Below, piece by piece: positions 42,112 to 49,444 of a DNA stretch of 64,000 nucleotides; position 1 is the first letter of the stretch, and every line of letters begins with the position of its first letter. The notes under the pieces are model-generated. The model was not told the origin of the DNA. It made no database searches and saw only the letters and a program-made list of their open reading frames with translations. The DNA is from CAWGOF01 sp963824225 (lineage in GTDB: Bacteria > Acidobacteriota > Polarisedimenticolia > Polarisedimenticolales > Polarisedimenticolaceae). The stretch covers positions 1,674,001 through 1,738,000 of the forward strand of contig CAWGOF010000003.1 in NCBI GenBank assembly GCA_963824225.1. Direction: 5' to 3'. Both the position numbers and the translations under genes were made by a program.

Positions 42112-42885
42112 TCAGCGCCACACCGGGCTCGTCAGCTCGATGCGCCACAGGTCGCCGCCCTCGTACATCGGCGACTCGGACTTGACGAACGCCGGGTGGT
42201 CGCCGGTGAGGATCCACACGCTCGAGTCGGGCGGCTGCTTCCCCACGAGCTTGGCCATGACGCCGGTGATCCCGCCGATCCGGACCTTCACGAGATAGCG
42301 CATCGCATTGCGCCGCGCCCCGCCGACCTGGAACGGCTGCTCTCCCACCGGTGTGACGTCCAGATGCACGAGTCGCGGCTTCGGGGTCAGCGCCAGCAGC
42401 GACACCACCGTCTCGGGGGCCTTCGGCGAGACATTCTTGAGCAGGGTGAGGATCATGCCGTTCGCCAGGTCCGCGGGCAGCTCCATCGTCTCTTCTTCGG
42501 TCTTCGTCTTTCCGTCGTCGACGTAGCTGACCTTGACCACGCCGGTCGTTCCGTCGATCCACGCCTCGAGCGGCGTGGGGAACGCGGGGCCCTTGCGGAT
42601 GACGTGGTTGCGCAGCATGCGGAACTGCTTGCCCTGGGAGTAGACGGTCGTCTCGTCGGACAGCGAGCCGTCCTTGAAGTGGAACACGAGGCGGCTCGTG
42701 ACCTCGTCGCCCTTCCCGGTCTGCAGGAGCTCTCCGTCGGCCAGGCGCTTGCCGTCGAGCGTGCTCAGCGTCAGGAACCCGTGAACCAGGCCCTCGGTTT
42801 GGCGGACTTCGACCGGCGCGGCGGCCAGTGGGACGGACAGCGCAGTGGCGAGCGTCAAGGCCGGAAGCAACCGCAAACCGTGCAT
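42112..42885 (-). CDS. Exported hypothetical protein
   Basis: Protein of 257 residues with a signal peptide (LLPALTLATALSVPLAAAP). The exported part is beta-rich and charged (GELLQTGKGDEVTSRLVFHF; KTEEETMELPADLANGM; VWILTGDHPAFVKSES) and resembles DUF3108-like periplasmic proteins in texture, but I cannot assign it. A TATCAT hexamer stands six bases before the ATG. It converges on the serine hydrolase, and a CTGACC/GGTCAG hairpin (42099-42115) includes both stop codons. Confidence 0.65.
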   Translation of the reverse strand: MHGLRLLPALTLATALSVPLAAAPVEVRQTEGLVHGFLTLSTLDGKRLADGELLQTGKGDEVTSRLVFHFKDGSLSDETTVYSQGKQFRMLRNHVIRKGPAFPTPLEAWIDGTTGVVKVSYVDDGKTKTEEETMELPADLANGMILTLLKNVSPKAPETVVSLLALTPKPRLVHLDVTPVGEQPFQVGGARRNAMRYLVKVRIGGITGVMAKLVGKQPPDSSVWILTGDHPAFVKSESPMYEGGDLWRIELTSPVWR

Positions 42886-42926
42886 TGAACGATGATACTG
42901 TCGCCCCGCGAGAGCGGCCTGCCGGT

Positions 42927-42955
42927 TTGACCTGAAACTTCTCTAGGGATATACA
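42927..42955 (+). promoter_or_regulatory. Strong sigma-70-type promoter of the YciI-like gene, leaderless
   Basis: TTGACC (42927-42932), 17 bp, TATACA (42950-42955). The ATG of the YciI-like gene is at 42963, seven bases after the -10, so the transcript would begin at or one base before the start codon. The same core read on the minus strand gives TATATC. Confidence 0.7.
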
Positions 42956-42962
42956 CCCAGGG

Positions 42963-43279
42963 ATGTACGTCGTTCTATTGACTTATGAGCGTCCTCTCGC
43001 CGAGATCGACCGTCGGATGCGCGCGCACGTCGCGTTCCTCGACGAGTGCTACCGCTCGGGGTGTTCCTCGCGTCCGGTCGCCAGGTCCCTCGGACCGGCG
43101 GCGTGATCCTCGCCGTGGCCCCGAGCCGGGCGGACCTCGAGACCGTGATGCAGCACGACCCGTTCATCGCCGAGAAGCTCGCGCGCTACGAGATCATCGA
43201 ATTCCGCACGAGCCTGCATCACCCGGCGCTCGCGCCCTTCGCCGACCCGGGAACGCGCGCGGCGCGCGACGTCCCTTGA
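42963..43279 (+). pseudogene. YciI-like (YCII family) protein, frame broken once
   Basis: The first 32 or so codons from ATG 42963 encode a YCII-family N-terminus (YVVLLTYERPLAEIDRRMRA, then FLDECYRSG). The expected continuation, VFLASGRQVPRTGGVILAVA, follows in the next frame to a stop at 43279. Joining the two needs one extra G in a GGGG run near 43056-43059. The full protein would be about 106 residues; YciI-like domains are small dimeric ferredoxin-like folds, some with hydrolase or dehydrohalogenase roles. It has a strong promoter and an intact start, so an assembly error at the homopolymer is as likely as true decay. Confidence 0.75.
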
Positions 43280-43320
43280 CACACTACTACGTCCGACGTA
43301 GTATTACGTTCTACGTAGTA
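43276..43320 (+). promoter_or_regulatory. padR promoter with two tandem 19-bp operator palindromes
   Basis: -35 TTGACA (43276-43281), 17 bp, -10 TAGTAT (43299-43304). The palindrome TACTACGT-CCG-ACGTAGTA (43285-43303) fills the spacer and the first half of the -10. A second copy, TATTACGT-TCT-ACGTAGTA (43302-43320), covers the rest of the -10 and the start site, with one mismatch. Binding of the PadR protein encoded just downstream would block polymerase, so negative autoregulation is very likely. Confidence 0.85.
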
Positions 43321-43334
43321 GAAAGGTGCGGGCG

Positions 43335-43667
43335 GTGGGAAAGAAGCAGGCGTCGGACGTCCTGGAAGAGCTCGGGCGGTTCTCCGAGCCCGCGCTCCTG
43401 ATCCTGATCTCGCTCGCCGAGGGGCCGAAGCACGGCTACTCGATGACCGCCGACATCGAGACCCTGACCGGGACGAAGCTCGGACCCGGCACGCTCTACG
43501 GCGCGCTGTCGCGGCTCGAGGCGCGGGGCCTCATCGAGGCCTTACCGACCGAGGACCGTCGGCGCCCGTATCGCATCAACGCCGCCGGGGCCCATGTCCT
43601 GCGCGCCAGGCTCGCCAGCCTGACGACGCTCACACGCGTCGGTCAGCGCCGGTTGGTCCACTCGTGA
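43335..43667 (+). CDS. PadR-family transcriptional regulator
   Basis: Winged-helix repressor of 110 residues. PadR hallmarks: EPALLILISLAEGPKHGYSM near residues 20-40, TGTKLGPGTLYGALSRLEAR (recognition helix region) and the wing LIEALPTEDRRRPYRINAAG. The usual C-terminal dimer helix is short. GTG 43335 is preferred because AAAGG lies 8 nt upstream and the predicted start of transcription is near 43311; a GTG at 43326 is also in frame. Its stop overlaps the start of a membrane-protein gene (GTGA), so it is the first gene of a small operon. It probably represses its own promoter through the two palindromes upstream. Confidence 0.92.
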   Translation: MGKKQASDVLEELGRFSEPALLILISLAEGPKHGYSMTADIETLTGTKLGPGTLYGALSRLEARGLIEALPTEDRRRPYRINAAGAHVLRARLASLTTLTRVGQRRLVHS

Positions 43668-44161
43668 GGCCCGCAGCGCTCGTTCGGCTGTATCCGCGCG
43701 CGTGGCGCGAGCGGTATGGCGAGGAGTTCGAGACGCTCGTCGCGAGCCAGGACCTCGGACCCCGGGTGATTGTCGACATTCTGCTGGGAGCACTCGACGC
43801 GCGCCTCGCACCGCAACCGCAAGTCGCGGGATCGGCGAAGGGCGCGGTCGCTGGAGGACGGGTCATGGAACTGCTGAGAACGGGTTGCGGATCGACGTCG
43901 ATGTCTCGGGCCGAGGCGCTCAAGTACGCGCTGCTGGCGGTCGGTGCGACGCTCGGTGTGTCACTACTTTACGTCTGGGGCAAGCGGACGATGGGCCCGA
44001 ACATCTGGATCGACGCCCTGGGAGGCGCGACCGCGTCGATCGCGCCGCTGCTCTACCTGTCGCTCTTCCTGCGTGACTGCTCGCTGCGCACGCGGCTCGC
44101 GCTCGCGGCTGGGCTGTTCGCCATCGTCTACGGCGCCGGCCTGCTCGCGTCGTGGATCTAG
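43664..44161 (+). CDS. Membrane protein of a PadR-linked operon
   Basis: Protein of 165 residues. It opens with A-L-V-R-L-Y-P-R-A-W-R-E-R-Y-G-E-E-F, a segment that often starts membrane proteins encoded next to PadR regulators. A soluble stretch follows, then three hydrophobic helices (YALLAVGATLGVSLLYVWG; ATASIAPLLYLSLFL; LALAAGLFAIVYGAGLLAS). GTG 43664 overlaps the padR stop. The next gene, a probable selenoprotein, begins one base after its stop. Such pairs are thought to respond to membrane or envelope stress, but the role here is unknown. Confidence 0.75.
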   Translation: MRPAALVRLYPRAWRERYGEEFETLVASQDLGPRVIVDILLGALDARLAPQPQVAGSAKGAVAGGRVMELLRTGCGSTSMSRAEALKYALLAVGATLGVSLLYVWGKRTMGPNIWIDALGGATASIAPLLYLSLFLRDCSLRTRLALAAGLFAIVYGAGLLASWI

Positions 44162-44162
44162 C

Positions 44163-44414
44163 ATGGCGCGTGTCGCGGTTCGTTACTGCGCGTATTGAGT
44201 GTCCGGACTTCACGCCGCCCGTGTGGCGGCGCGGATTCGGCGTGAGCTGGCCACGGATGTCGACATGGTTCACGGGCGGTACGGCGAGTTCAAGGTCCTG
44301 GTGGATGGAGACGTCGTCGTGGACGGCGGCGCGCTGGGATTCCTGGGCGTGCTGCCGAGCTCGCCGCGGATCGTGCGAATCGTCGAGGAGCGTCTCGCCG
44401 CTCAGCGCCCGTAG
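44163..44414 (+). CDS. SelW/Rdx-family selenoprotein with in-frame TGA (CxxU)
   Basis: Reading ATG 44163 to TGA 44414 with the TGA at 44196-44198 as selenocysteine gives 83 residues. The N-terminus is M-A-R-V-A-V-R-Y-C-A-Y-U, placing Sec at residue 12 in the C-x-x-U redox motif of the Rdx (SelW/SelT/SelH) thioredoxin-like family, right after the first beta strand. After the TGA the frame continues with the family's helix (GLHAARVAARIRREL) and strands (GRYGEFKVLVDGDVVVDGG, LGFLGVLPSSPRIVRIVEER). A hairpin follows the TGA. No in-frame start after the TGA would retain the motif. Thiol-redox function is inferred. The last 13 bp overlap the convergent frmA gene. Confidence 0.82.
44196..44234 (+). 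promoter_or_regulatory. Candidate bacterial SECIS element
   Basis: Immediately after the TGA, CGCCGCC (44213-44219) and GGCGGCG (44225-44231) form a perfect 7-bp stem with the five-base loop CGTGT. The loop G-T is 26-27 bases from the T of the TGA, inside the range known for bacterial SECIS hairpins, where a loop G-U contacts SelB. It lies within coding sequence as expected. Confidence 0.65.
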
Positions 44415-45517
44415 TGGATCACGCTGCGGATGCTCTTGCCGGCGTGCATCAGATCGAACGCCCGATTGATGTCCTCGAGCCCCATCGTGTGGGTGATCAT
44501 CTTGTCGATCTCGATCTTTCCGTGCAGGAACCGGTCGACGAAGCCCGGTAGCTCCGAGCGGCCGCGCACGCCGCCGAAGGCGGTGCCCTTCCACGTACGG
44601 CCCGTGACGAGCTGGAACGGGCGGGTCTGGATCAGCTTCCCGGCGCCGGCTACACCGATGATGACCGAGATGCCCCACCCCGTGCACGTGCTCTCGAGAG
44701 CCGAGCGCATCAGCTCCACGTTGCCCACGCACTCGAACGAGTAGTCGACCCCGCCCTGCGTCATCTCCTGGATCACGTCCTGGATCGGCGCGTCGTGCTT
44801 GGCGGGGTTCACGACGTCGGTCGCCCCGAGCTGCCGCGCGAGATCGAACTTCGACTCGTTGATGTCGATGGCGATGATCCGGCCAGCACCGGCCATGACC
44901 GAGCCCTGCACCACGCTCAGGCCGATCCCTCCGAGACCGAACACGGCGACGCTCGCGCCGGGGCGCACCTGCGCCGTGTTCAGGACCGCTCCGATGCCGG
45001 TCGTGATCCCGCAGCCGAGGAGACAGACCTTCTCGAGCGGCGCCTGGGGGGCGATCTTCGCCAGGGAGATCTCGGGGATCACCGAGTACTCGGCAAACGA
45101 GGAGCACCCCATGTAGTGGAAGACCTTCTTGCCGCCCTTCGCGTACCGGACCGTTCCGTCGGGCATCAGGCCCGACCACTCGGTCTCGTCGAGCGCCGTG
45201 CACAGGTTCGTCCGGCCCGACTGGCACGCCGCGCAGCTCCGACACTCGGGGATGTACAGCGGAATGACCTTGTCGCCCGGCTTGATCGTGGTGACGCCCG
45301 GGCCGACCTCCTCGACGATCGCACCGCCCTCGTGGCCGAGCACGCACGGAAACACCGCTTCCGGATCTTCACCGGACAGCGTGAACGCGTCCGTGTGACA
45401 CACGCCCGACGCGACCATGCGCACCAGAACTTCTCCGGCCTTCGGGCCCTCGACCTCGAGCTGTTCGATCTCGAGCGGTCTCTTCGGCTCCCAGGCCACG
45501 GCGGCGATCGTCTTCAT
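44402..45517 (-). CDS. frmA: S-(hydroxymethyl)glutathione dehydrogenase / class III alcohol dehydrogenase
   Basis: Zinc-dependent medium-chain dehydrogenase of 371 residues, the usual length. It oxidises S-hydroxymethylglutathione formed from formaldehyde, and can reduce S-nitrosoglutathione. Catalytic zinc ligands lie in VASGVCHTDAFTLSG and FPCVLGHEGG; structural zinc in PECRSCAACQSGRTNLC (four Cys); the dinucleotide site is VFGLGGIGLSVVQG with the acidic residue of AIDINESKF selecting NAD. The C-terminal FLHGKIEIDKMITHTM is class III-like. It converges on the selenoprotein with a 13-bp overlap. Confidence 0.95.
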   Translation of the reverse strand: MKTIAAVAWEPKRPLEIEQLEVEGPKAGEVLVRMVASGVCHTDAFTLSGEDPEAVFPCVLGHEGGAIVEEVGPGVTTIKPGDKVIPLYIPECRSCAACQSGRTNLCTALDETEWSGLMPDGTVRYAKGGKKVFHYMGCSSFAEYSVIPEISLAKIAPQAPLEKVCLLGCGITTGIGAVLNTAQVRPGASVAVFGLGGIGLSVVQGSVMAGAGRIIAIDINESKFDLARQLGATDVVNPAKHDAPIQDVIQEMTQGGVDYSFECVGNVELMRSALESTCTGWGISVIIGVAGAGKLIQTRPFQLVTGRTWKGTAFGGVRGRSELPGFVDRFLHGKIEIDKMITHTMGLEDINRAFDLMHAGKSIRSVIHYGR

Positions 45518-45565
45518 CGGCGGCTCTCCTCGAAGACGTATCCTACCGCGGACCTGGAGGCGCCC

Positions 45566-47131
45566 TCAGTCGAGGATCTCGGGGTTCGCGAGCACGACGG
45601 CCCCGGCCATGACCGTCGCCACGTAGTCGTTCAGCCGGCCTTGCTCGGCCAGCACGAACGCGTTCCGCGCTCCACCCTCGGCGATGGCCTGGGCCACGTG
45701 GCGCTCGCCCTCGTTGTACGCCGCGAGCGCGAGGTGCCAGTCGCGGAACTGCCGGTGCAGATCGCCGAGGTACGCGATCGCCGCGTCGGTCTCCTTGGGG
45801 ACGTCGAGACGCTCGTCGATACCGCGCTCCGGATCGACGGTGAGCCCGTAGCGCATCGCGGTCTGGGGGATGAACATCCACAACCCGGCGCCGCGCTGGC
45901 CCGGAGCGATCGTCGGCTCGGTCGGCAGGCCGGCGTTGTTGCGGAAGCCGGATTCGACGAGCACGACGGCGACGAGCGATGCGGGCATCCCGGCCTCGGC
46001 GAGCTGGCGCTCGATGCCCGGCCGGTGCTCGGGCATGCGCGCGAGAGCGCCGGCGAGGAACGCACGGCCTTCGGGCGTGCCGACGAGGCGATTCAGTCGG
46101 TCGAGCACCCGGTCGTTCATGACCACGGGGAAGTCGGGCGCAAGCGCGCGCGCGGCGAGCGCCCGCGCCTCCTCGAGGCCGAGGGCCCGGTGCTTCCCGG
46201 GTCCTTCGACGGCGAACGCCGCTGCGGCGAGCGCGAGGGTCGCGGCGAGCGGAATCACGACGGCAGCGCGGCGACCGAACGTCCTGGGTGCGAGCAGCAT
46301 CTCGATTCTCCTCTTGAGAAAGCTCTCGTGGGTCATGCCGGCCATGCCGGTCGTGGCGACTTCGGCAGTCACCACGGAGCGTGCGATTTCGAGCAGACAC
46401 CGGGAATACGCGAGCGCGTCGACCTTGCGACGCTGGATCAGCGCCTCGTCGCACGCGAGCTCCATCAGCTCCGTGAACCGGCGGGCCCAGCGGTGCGAGA
46501 CGGGGTTCCACCATGCGAGCGCCCGTCCGATCTCGAACAGATGGACCCACAGCGTGTCGCGGTGGCGGTGGTGGGCCAGCTCGTGGCGCACGGCGATGGC
46601 ATAGCGCCCACCGTCGACGAGCAGGCTCTCGGGAACGACGACGTAGGCTCGCCCGAAGAGCCAGGCGGAGAACGGGACCGCCCCATCGCGCGCGGCGACG
46701 ACGGCGACGCGCCCGAGCCGACGAATCGAAGGCAGGGCTTCGAGCGACCGCCGCAGGCGAACGACGCGCCAGGCGAGCCACGAAAGCCGGCCTACCGCGA
46801 CGGCGGCGGCGAGGGCGAGAGCGACTTCGACGAGCAGACCGACGTCGAAGGATGGACGGCCACCGAGCCGCGCCGCGGGCGCGATGTGGGACCACGACCC
46901 GCCCGTGCCCGAGCCCAGCGTATCGCCGGACCACACCTGCACGGTCGGCAGCGGCAGCGCACCGTGCGGCACGGCCCGTGCGGCGAGCGGGAAGACGAAG
47001 GCCAGGGCGAACAGCGCCTGGGCAAAGCGAAGCCGATGGCGCCAGGACCATCCCGCGCCGGCATGCGCGAGGACGTAGGCCACGACGAGCAGGACGTTGA
47101 TCTCGACGAGCAGCCGCAGGAGCCCGATCAT
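45566..47131 (-). CDS. BlaR1-like M56 metallopeptidase fused to a lytic-transglycosylase domain
   Basis: Protein of 521 residues. The N-terminal part is an M56/BlaR1-type membrane peptidase: several helices (LLVEINVLLVVAYVLAHAG; VGLLVEVALALAAAVAVG), the zinc motif H-E-L-A-H near residue 185 and the downstream acidic E-L-A-C-D-E-A-L. After a further helix near residue 300 (AVVIPLAATLALAAAAFAV) comes a 200-residue SLT domain like MltD: ALVAVVLVESGFRNN with the catalytic Glu, GAGLWMFIPQTAMRYG and LALAAYNEGERHV. In BlaR1 the extracellular part is a beta-lactam sensor; here it is a glycan-cleaving fold. The start overlaps blaI by 4 bp. Confidence 0.85.
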   Translation of the reverse strand: MIGLLRLLVEINVLLVVAYVLAHAGAGWSWRHRLRFAQALFALAFVFPLAARAVPHGALPLPTVQVWSGDTLGSGTGGSWSHIAPAARLGGRPSFDVGLLVEVALALAAAVAVGRLSWLAWRVVRLRRSLEALPSIRRLGRVAVVAARDGAVPFSAWLFGRAYVVVPESLLVDGGRYAIAVRHELAHHRHRDTLWVHLFEIGRALAWWNPVSHRWARRFTELMELACDEALIQRRKVDALAYSRCLLEIARSVVTAEVATTGMAGMTHESFLKRRIEMLLAPRTFGRRAAVVIPLAATLALAAAAFAVEGPGKHRALGLEEARALAARALAPDFPVVMNDRVLDRLNRLVGTPEGRAFLAGALARMPEHRPGIERQLAEAGMPASLVAVVLVESGFRNNAGLPTEPTIAPGQRGAGLWMFIPQTAMRYGLTVDPERGIDERLDVPKETDAAIAYLGDLHRQFRDWHLALAAYNEGERHVAQAIAEGGARNAFVLAEQGRLNDYVATVMAGAVVLANPEILD

Positions 47132-47508
47132 CGGCGTCCCTTGACGAGAGCCCGGATCGCCTCGAGCTCGTTCTCGTCGAGGTCATGGGTCTCGAGCAGC
47201 CGGCGGACCAGGGCCTCGGGGTCGCCGTCGAACACGCGGCGCACGATGTGCCGGATGCTCGCCGTCTCGTAGGCCGCCTTGGACAGCTTCGGCACGTACA
47301 CGTGGCCGCGTCCCTCCCGTTTCACCGAGAGAACACCCTTCTGCACCAGGATCCGCAGCATCGTGGAGACCGACGTGTAGGCCAGCGTTCGCGATGCGGG
47401 CAGCGTGGCCAGCACGTCGTGGACGGTCCCGCCACCGAGCCGCCACAGGCTCGTCATCAGCTCGAGCTCGACCTCGGTGAGCAGCCGTCCCTGTACGGGC
47501 TTCTTCAT
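47128..47508 (-). CDS. blaI: BlaI/MecI/CopY-family transcriptional repressor
   Basis: Winged-helix repressor of 126 residues. Typical segments: LLTEVELELMTSLWRLGGGT at the N-terminus, TLAYTSVSTMLRILVQKGVL as the recognition helix, and VKREGRGHVYVPKLSKAAYE as the wing, followed by a dimerisation region with RRLLETHDLDENELEAIRAL. BlaI proteins are cleaved by their partner M56 peptidase, encoded here in the next, overlapping gene. A strong promoter with a palindromic operator lies just upstream, with a 5' leader of about three bases. Confidence 0.93.
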   Translation of the reverse strand: MKKPVQGRLLTEVELELMTSLWRLGGGTVHDVLATLPASRTLAYTSVSTMLRILVQKGVLSVKREGRGHVYVPKLSKAAYETASIRHIVRRVFDGDPEALVRRLLETHDLDENELEAIRALVKGRR

Positions 47509-49442
47509 GCGCGACAGAACATAACTAAATGTTTAGTTTGTGTCAAGGAGACTCGGAAGTCACCGCAGCTCGCGGAGCGCCCGACCGAGCTCTCCGGCGC
47601 TCGCCGGCCGGAGATCCCGGGCCTTGGCCAGGCATCGCAGAACGAGCTGCGAAACCTCGAACGGCAGATCCGCGCGGAGCGTTCGCGGGTCGGGGGGGCG
47701 GCCCGCCGTTGCAGCTCGAGCACCTCGGCGCACGAATCGCCGACAAACGGGCGGCGGCCGATCAGCATCTCGAACAGGATCACGCCCAGCGCGTACACGT
47801 CGGACCGCTCGTCGACCGGATGGCCGTTTGCCTGCTCGGGCGACGCGTAGTCCGGAGTTCCGACGAACGTGCCCTCGAGCGTCGTGCCCGGGTCTCCGAG
47901 GAGCCGTGCCAGCCCGAAGTCCGTGATGCACGGCTCGCCTGCGGGGTTGACCAGGATGTTGGCCGGCTTCAAGTCGCGGTGCAGCACGTGGACCACGTGT
48001 GCCGACTCGAGCGCCTCGGCCAGCCGGATCGCGAGCGCGAGCGCCCGCGGGAGCGGCAGCGGCGCCTCGCGACGGATCAGCTCCTCGAGCGTCGGCCCGT
48101 CGATCCACTGCAGCGTGAGGTAGCGCACGGAGCCGGACGTACCCAGGTGATACATCCGGACGACGTTCGGGTGCGCGATGTCGCGAGACAGCACGACCTC
48201 CCGTCGCAGCCGCTCGAGCGCCTCGTCGCTCCGCACGTGGTCCGGCTTGAGGAACTTGATCGCCACGGTCGTGCGCAGCAGCTCGTCCCGCGCCTTGTAC
48301 ACGGTGCCCGTCGCGCCGCTGCCGACGACCTGGAGCAGAGTGTAGCGTCCGTCGAACGTTGATGGCTGCGTGCGCTCCGGCGACGAGATCGGGCCCGCGG
48401 CCCGGGGTCGACGCTCGGAGAGCCAGCGTCGGAAGAACGAGTTGGCGAGGACGTAGCGTTTGTCCGCGTCGCGCCGCACGTAGCCCAGCTGCTCGAGGCG
48501 CTGCAGCGCGGCCGCGACCTCGTGCTCGTCTGAGACGACGCAGGTCCGGATCGTGGCACTCGATGACGCGTCGCGCTCGACCAGAGCTTGCACGACGGCG
48601 TGCTCGACGTCGCCGAGCATGTCGAAATCGATCGAGAAGAAGTAGCTGACCATCGGATCGGCGGCGAGCTGCTCGATCGCGTCGTCGAGATCCCCGGACT
48701 CGACGCAGCGCTTGGCCAGGAGCTGCACGAGGAACGGGTGATCGTCGGTGTGGCGGCGGATCGCCTCGATCGTATCCGGGGCCAGGCGCGGACGGGCGGC
48801 TTCGGGAAGCTGGCTCTGCGCGATCAGCGCGCGGGACGCCTCGGGCTCGAGCCCGCGCAGACACAACGGCGGCGTGAACCCGTGCAAGAACGGCGAGGTG
48901 AGCGGGCTGTCCTGGGCCAACTCCCACAGCCGGATCGTGGCCGCGAGCACCGAGCGCACGTTCTCCTGCGACTGCAGAGCCCGGCGCAGCTTTCCGAGGA
49001 GCGCGGGATCCCGGCGCCCGATCGGGATCAGCGCTTCGACCTCGTCGCACAGGAGCAGCAGCTTCCGGCCGCGCGCGCGCAGCTCGCGCCGCAGACGCCC
49101 GAGGGACGTCAGCAGGTCCGGGGCCTCGACATCTTGCGGCCGGATCCCGATCGACGTGAGACGCTCGCCGATCTCGACGAGCGCTTCGGCGAAACTGCCG
49201 TGCAGCTCGTCCGGATCACCCGCGCCCTGGAGGTCCCAGAACAGCGGGAAGTACATCGGCTCGGGCACCGTCGACGCGACGAGCTCGAGCTGCTTGAGCA
49301 CCGACGTCTTGCCGATGCGCCGTGTCCCGAGGAGCCAGATCCAGTCGCGGGGCCCGACCAGGATCTCCTCGATCAGCGCGGAGCGTCCGTAGAATCGCGG
49401 CCCTCGCACCCACTGCCCGACGACGAACGGCGTGATCGGCAC
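47505..49442 (-). CDS. Cytosolic ATPase fused to a Ser/Thr protein kinase (probable 3' frame break)
   Basis: Uninterrupted ORF of 645 residues. The N-terminal ATPase (residues 1-230) is STAND/ORC-like: FYGRSALIEEILVG, Walker A G-T-R-R-I-G-K-T-S near 40, Walker B LLLLCDEVEAL near 140. A helical middle is followed by a Hanks-type kinase (365-620) with GSGATGTVYKARDE, VAIKFLK, HRDLKPANIL, DFGLARL and the APE-like YASPEQ. After EVLELQRRAA the expected kinase C-lobe (RTLRADLPFEVSQLVLRCLA) is in another frame that stops at 47560; one extra C in a seven-C run at 47693-47699 would restore it, ending the gene before the blaI promoter. It starts 2 bp after its partner ATPase gene. Confidence 0.85.
   Translation of the reverse strand: MPITPFVVGQWVRGPRFYGRSALIEEILVGPRDWIWLLGTRRIGKTSVLKQLELVASTVPEPMYFPLFWDLQGAGDPDELHGSFAEALVEIGERLTSIGIRPQDVEAPDLLTSLGRLRRELRARGRKLLLLCDEVEALIPIGRRDPALLGKLRRALQSQENVRSVLAATIRLWELAQDSPLTSPFLHGFTPPLCLRGLEPEASRALIAQSQLPEAARPRLAPDTIEAIRRHTDDHPFLVQLLAKRCVESGDLDDAIEQLAADPMVSYFFSIDFDMLGDVEHAVVQALVERDASSSATIRTCVVSDEHEVAAALQRLEQLGYVRRDADKRYVLANSFFRRWLSERRPRAAGPISSPERTQPSTFDGRYTLLQVVGSGATGTVYKARDELLRTTVAIKFLKPDHVRSDEALERLRREVVLSRDIAHPNVVRMYHLGTSGSVRYLTLQWIDGPTLEELIRREAPLPLPRALALAIRLAEALESAHVVHVLHRDLKPANILVNPAGEPCITDFGLARLLGDPGTTLEGTFVGTPDYASPEQANGHPVDERSDVYALGVILFEMLIGRRPFVGDSCAEVLELQRRAAPPTRERSARICRSRFRSSFCDAWPRPGISGRRAPESSVGRSASCGDFRVSLTQTKHLVMFCRA
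47518..47546 (-). promoter_or_regulatory. blaI promoter with palindromic operator in the spacer
   Basis: Minus strand: -35 TTGACA (47546-47541), 17 bp, -10 TATGTT (47523-47518). The perfect palindrome AACTAAA-CA-TTTAGTT (47538-47523) lies in the spacer. The ATG (47508) is nine bases after the -10, so the transcript is almost leaderless. Autorepression by BlaI, relieved by the M56 peptidase, is the expected circuit. Confidence 0.8.
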
Positions 49443-49444
49443 CG

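Noticed and set aside
42099..42115. CTGACC/GGTCAG hairpin covering two convergent stops
   Set aside because: Stem of six pairs is too short and the sequence is constrained by the two TGA codons; may be chance.
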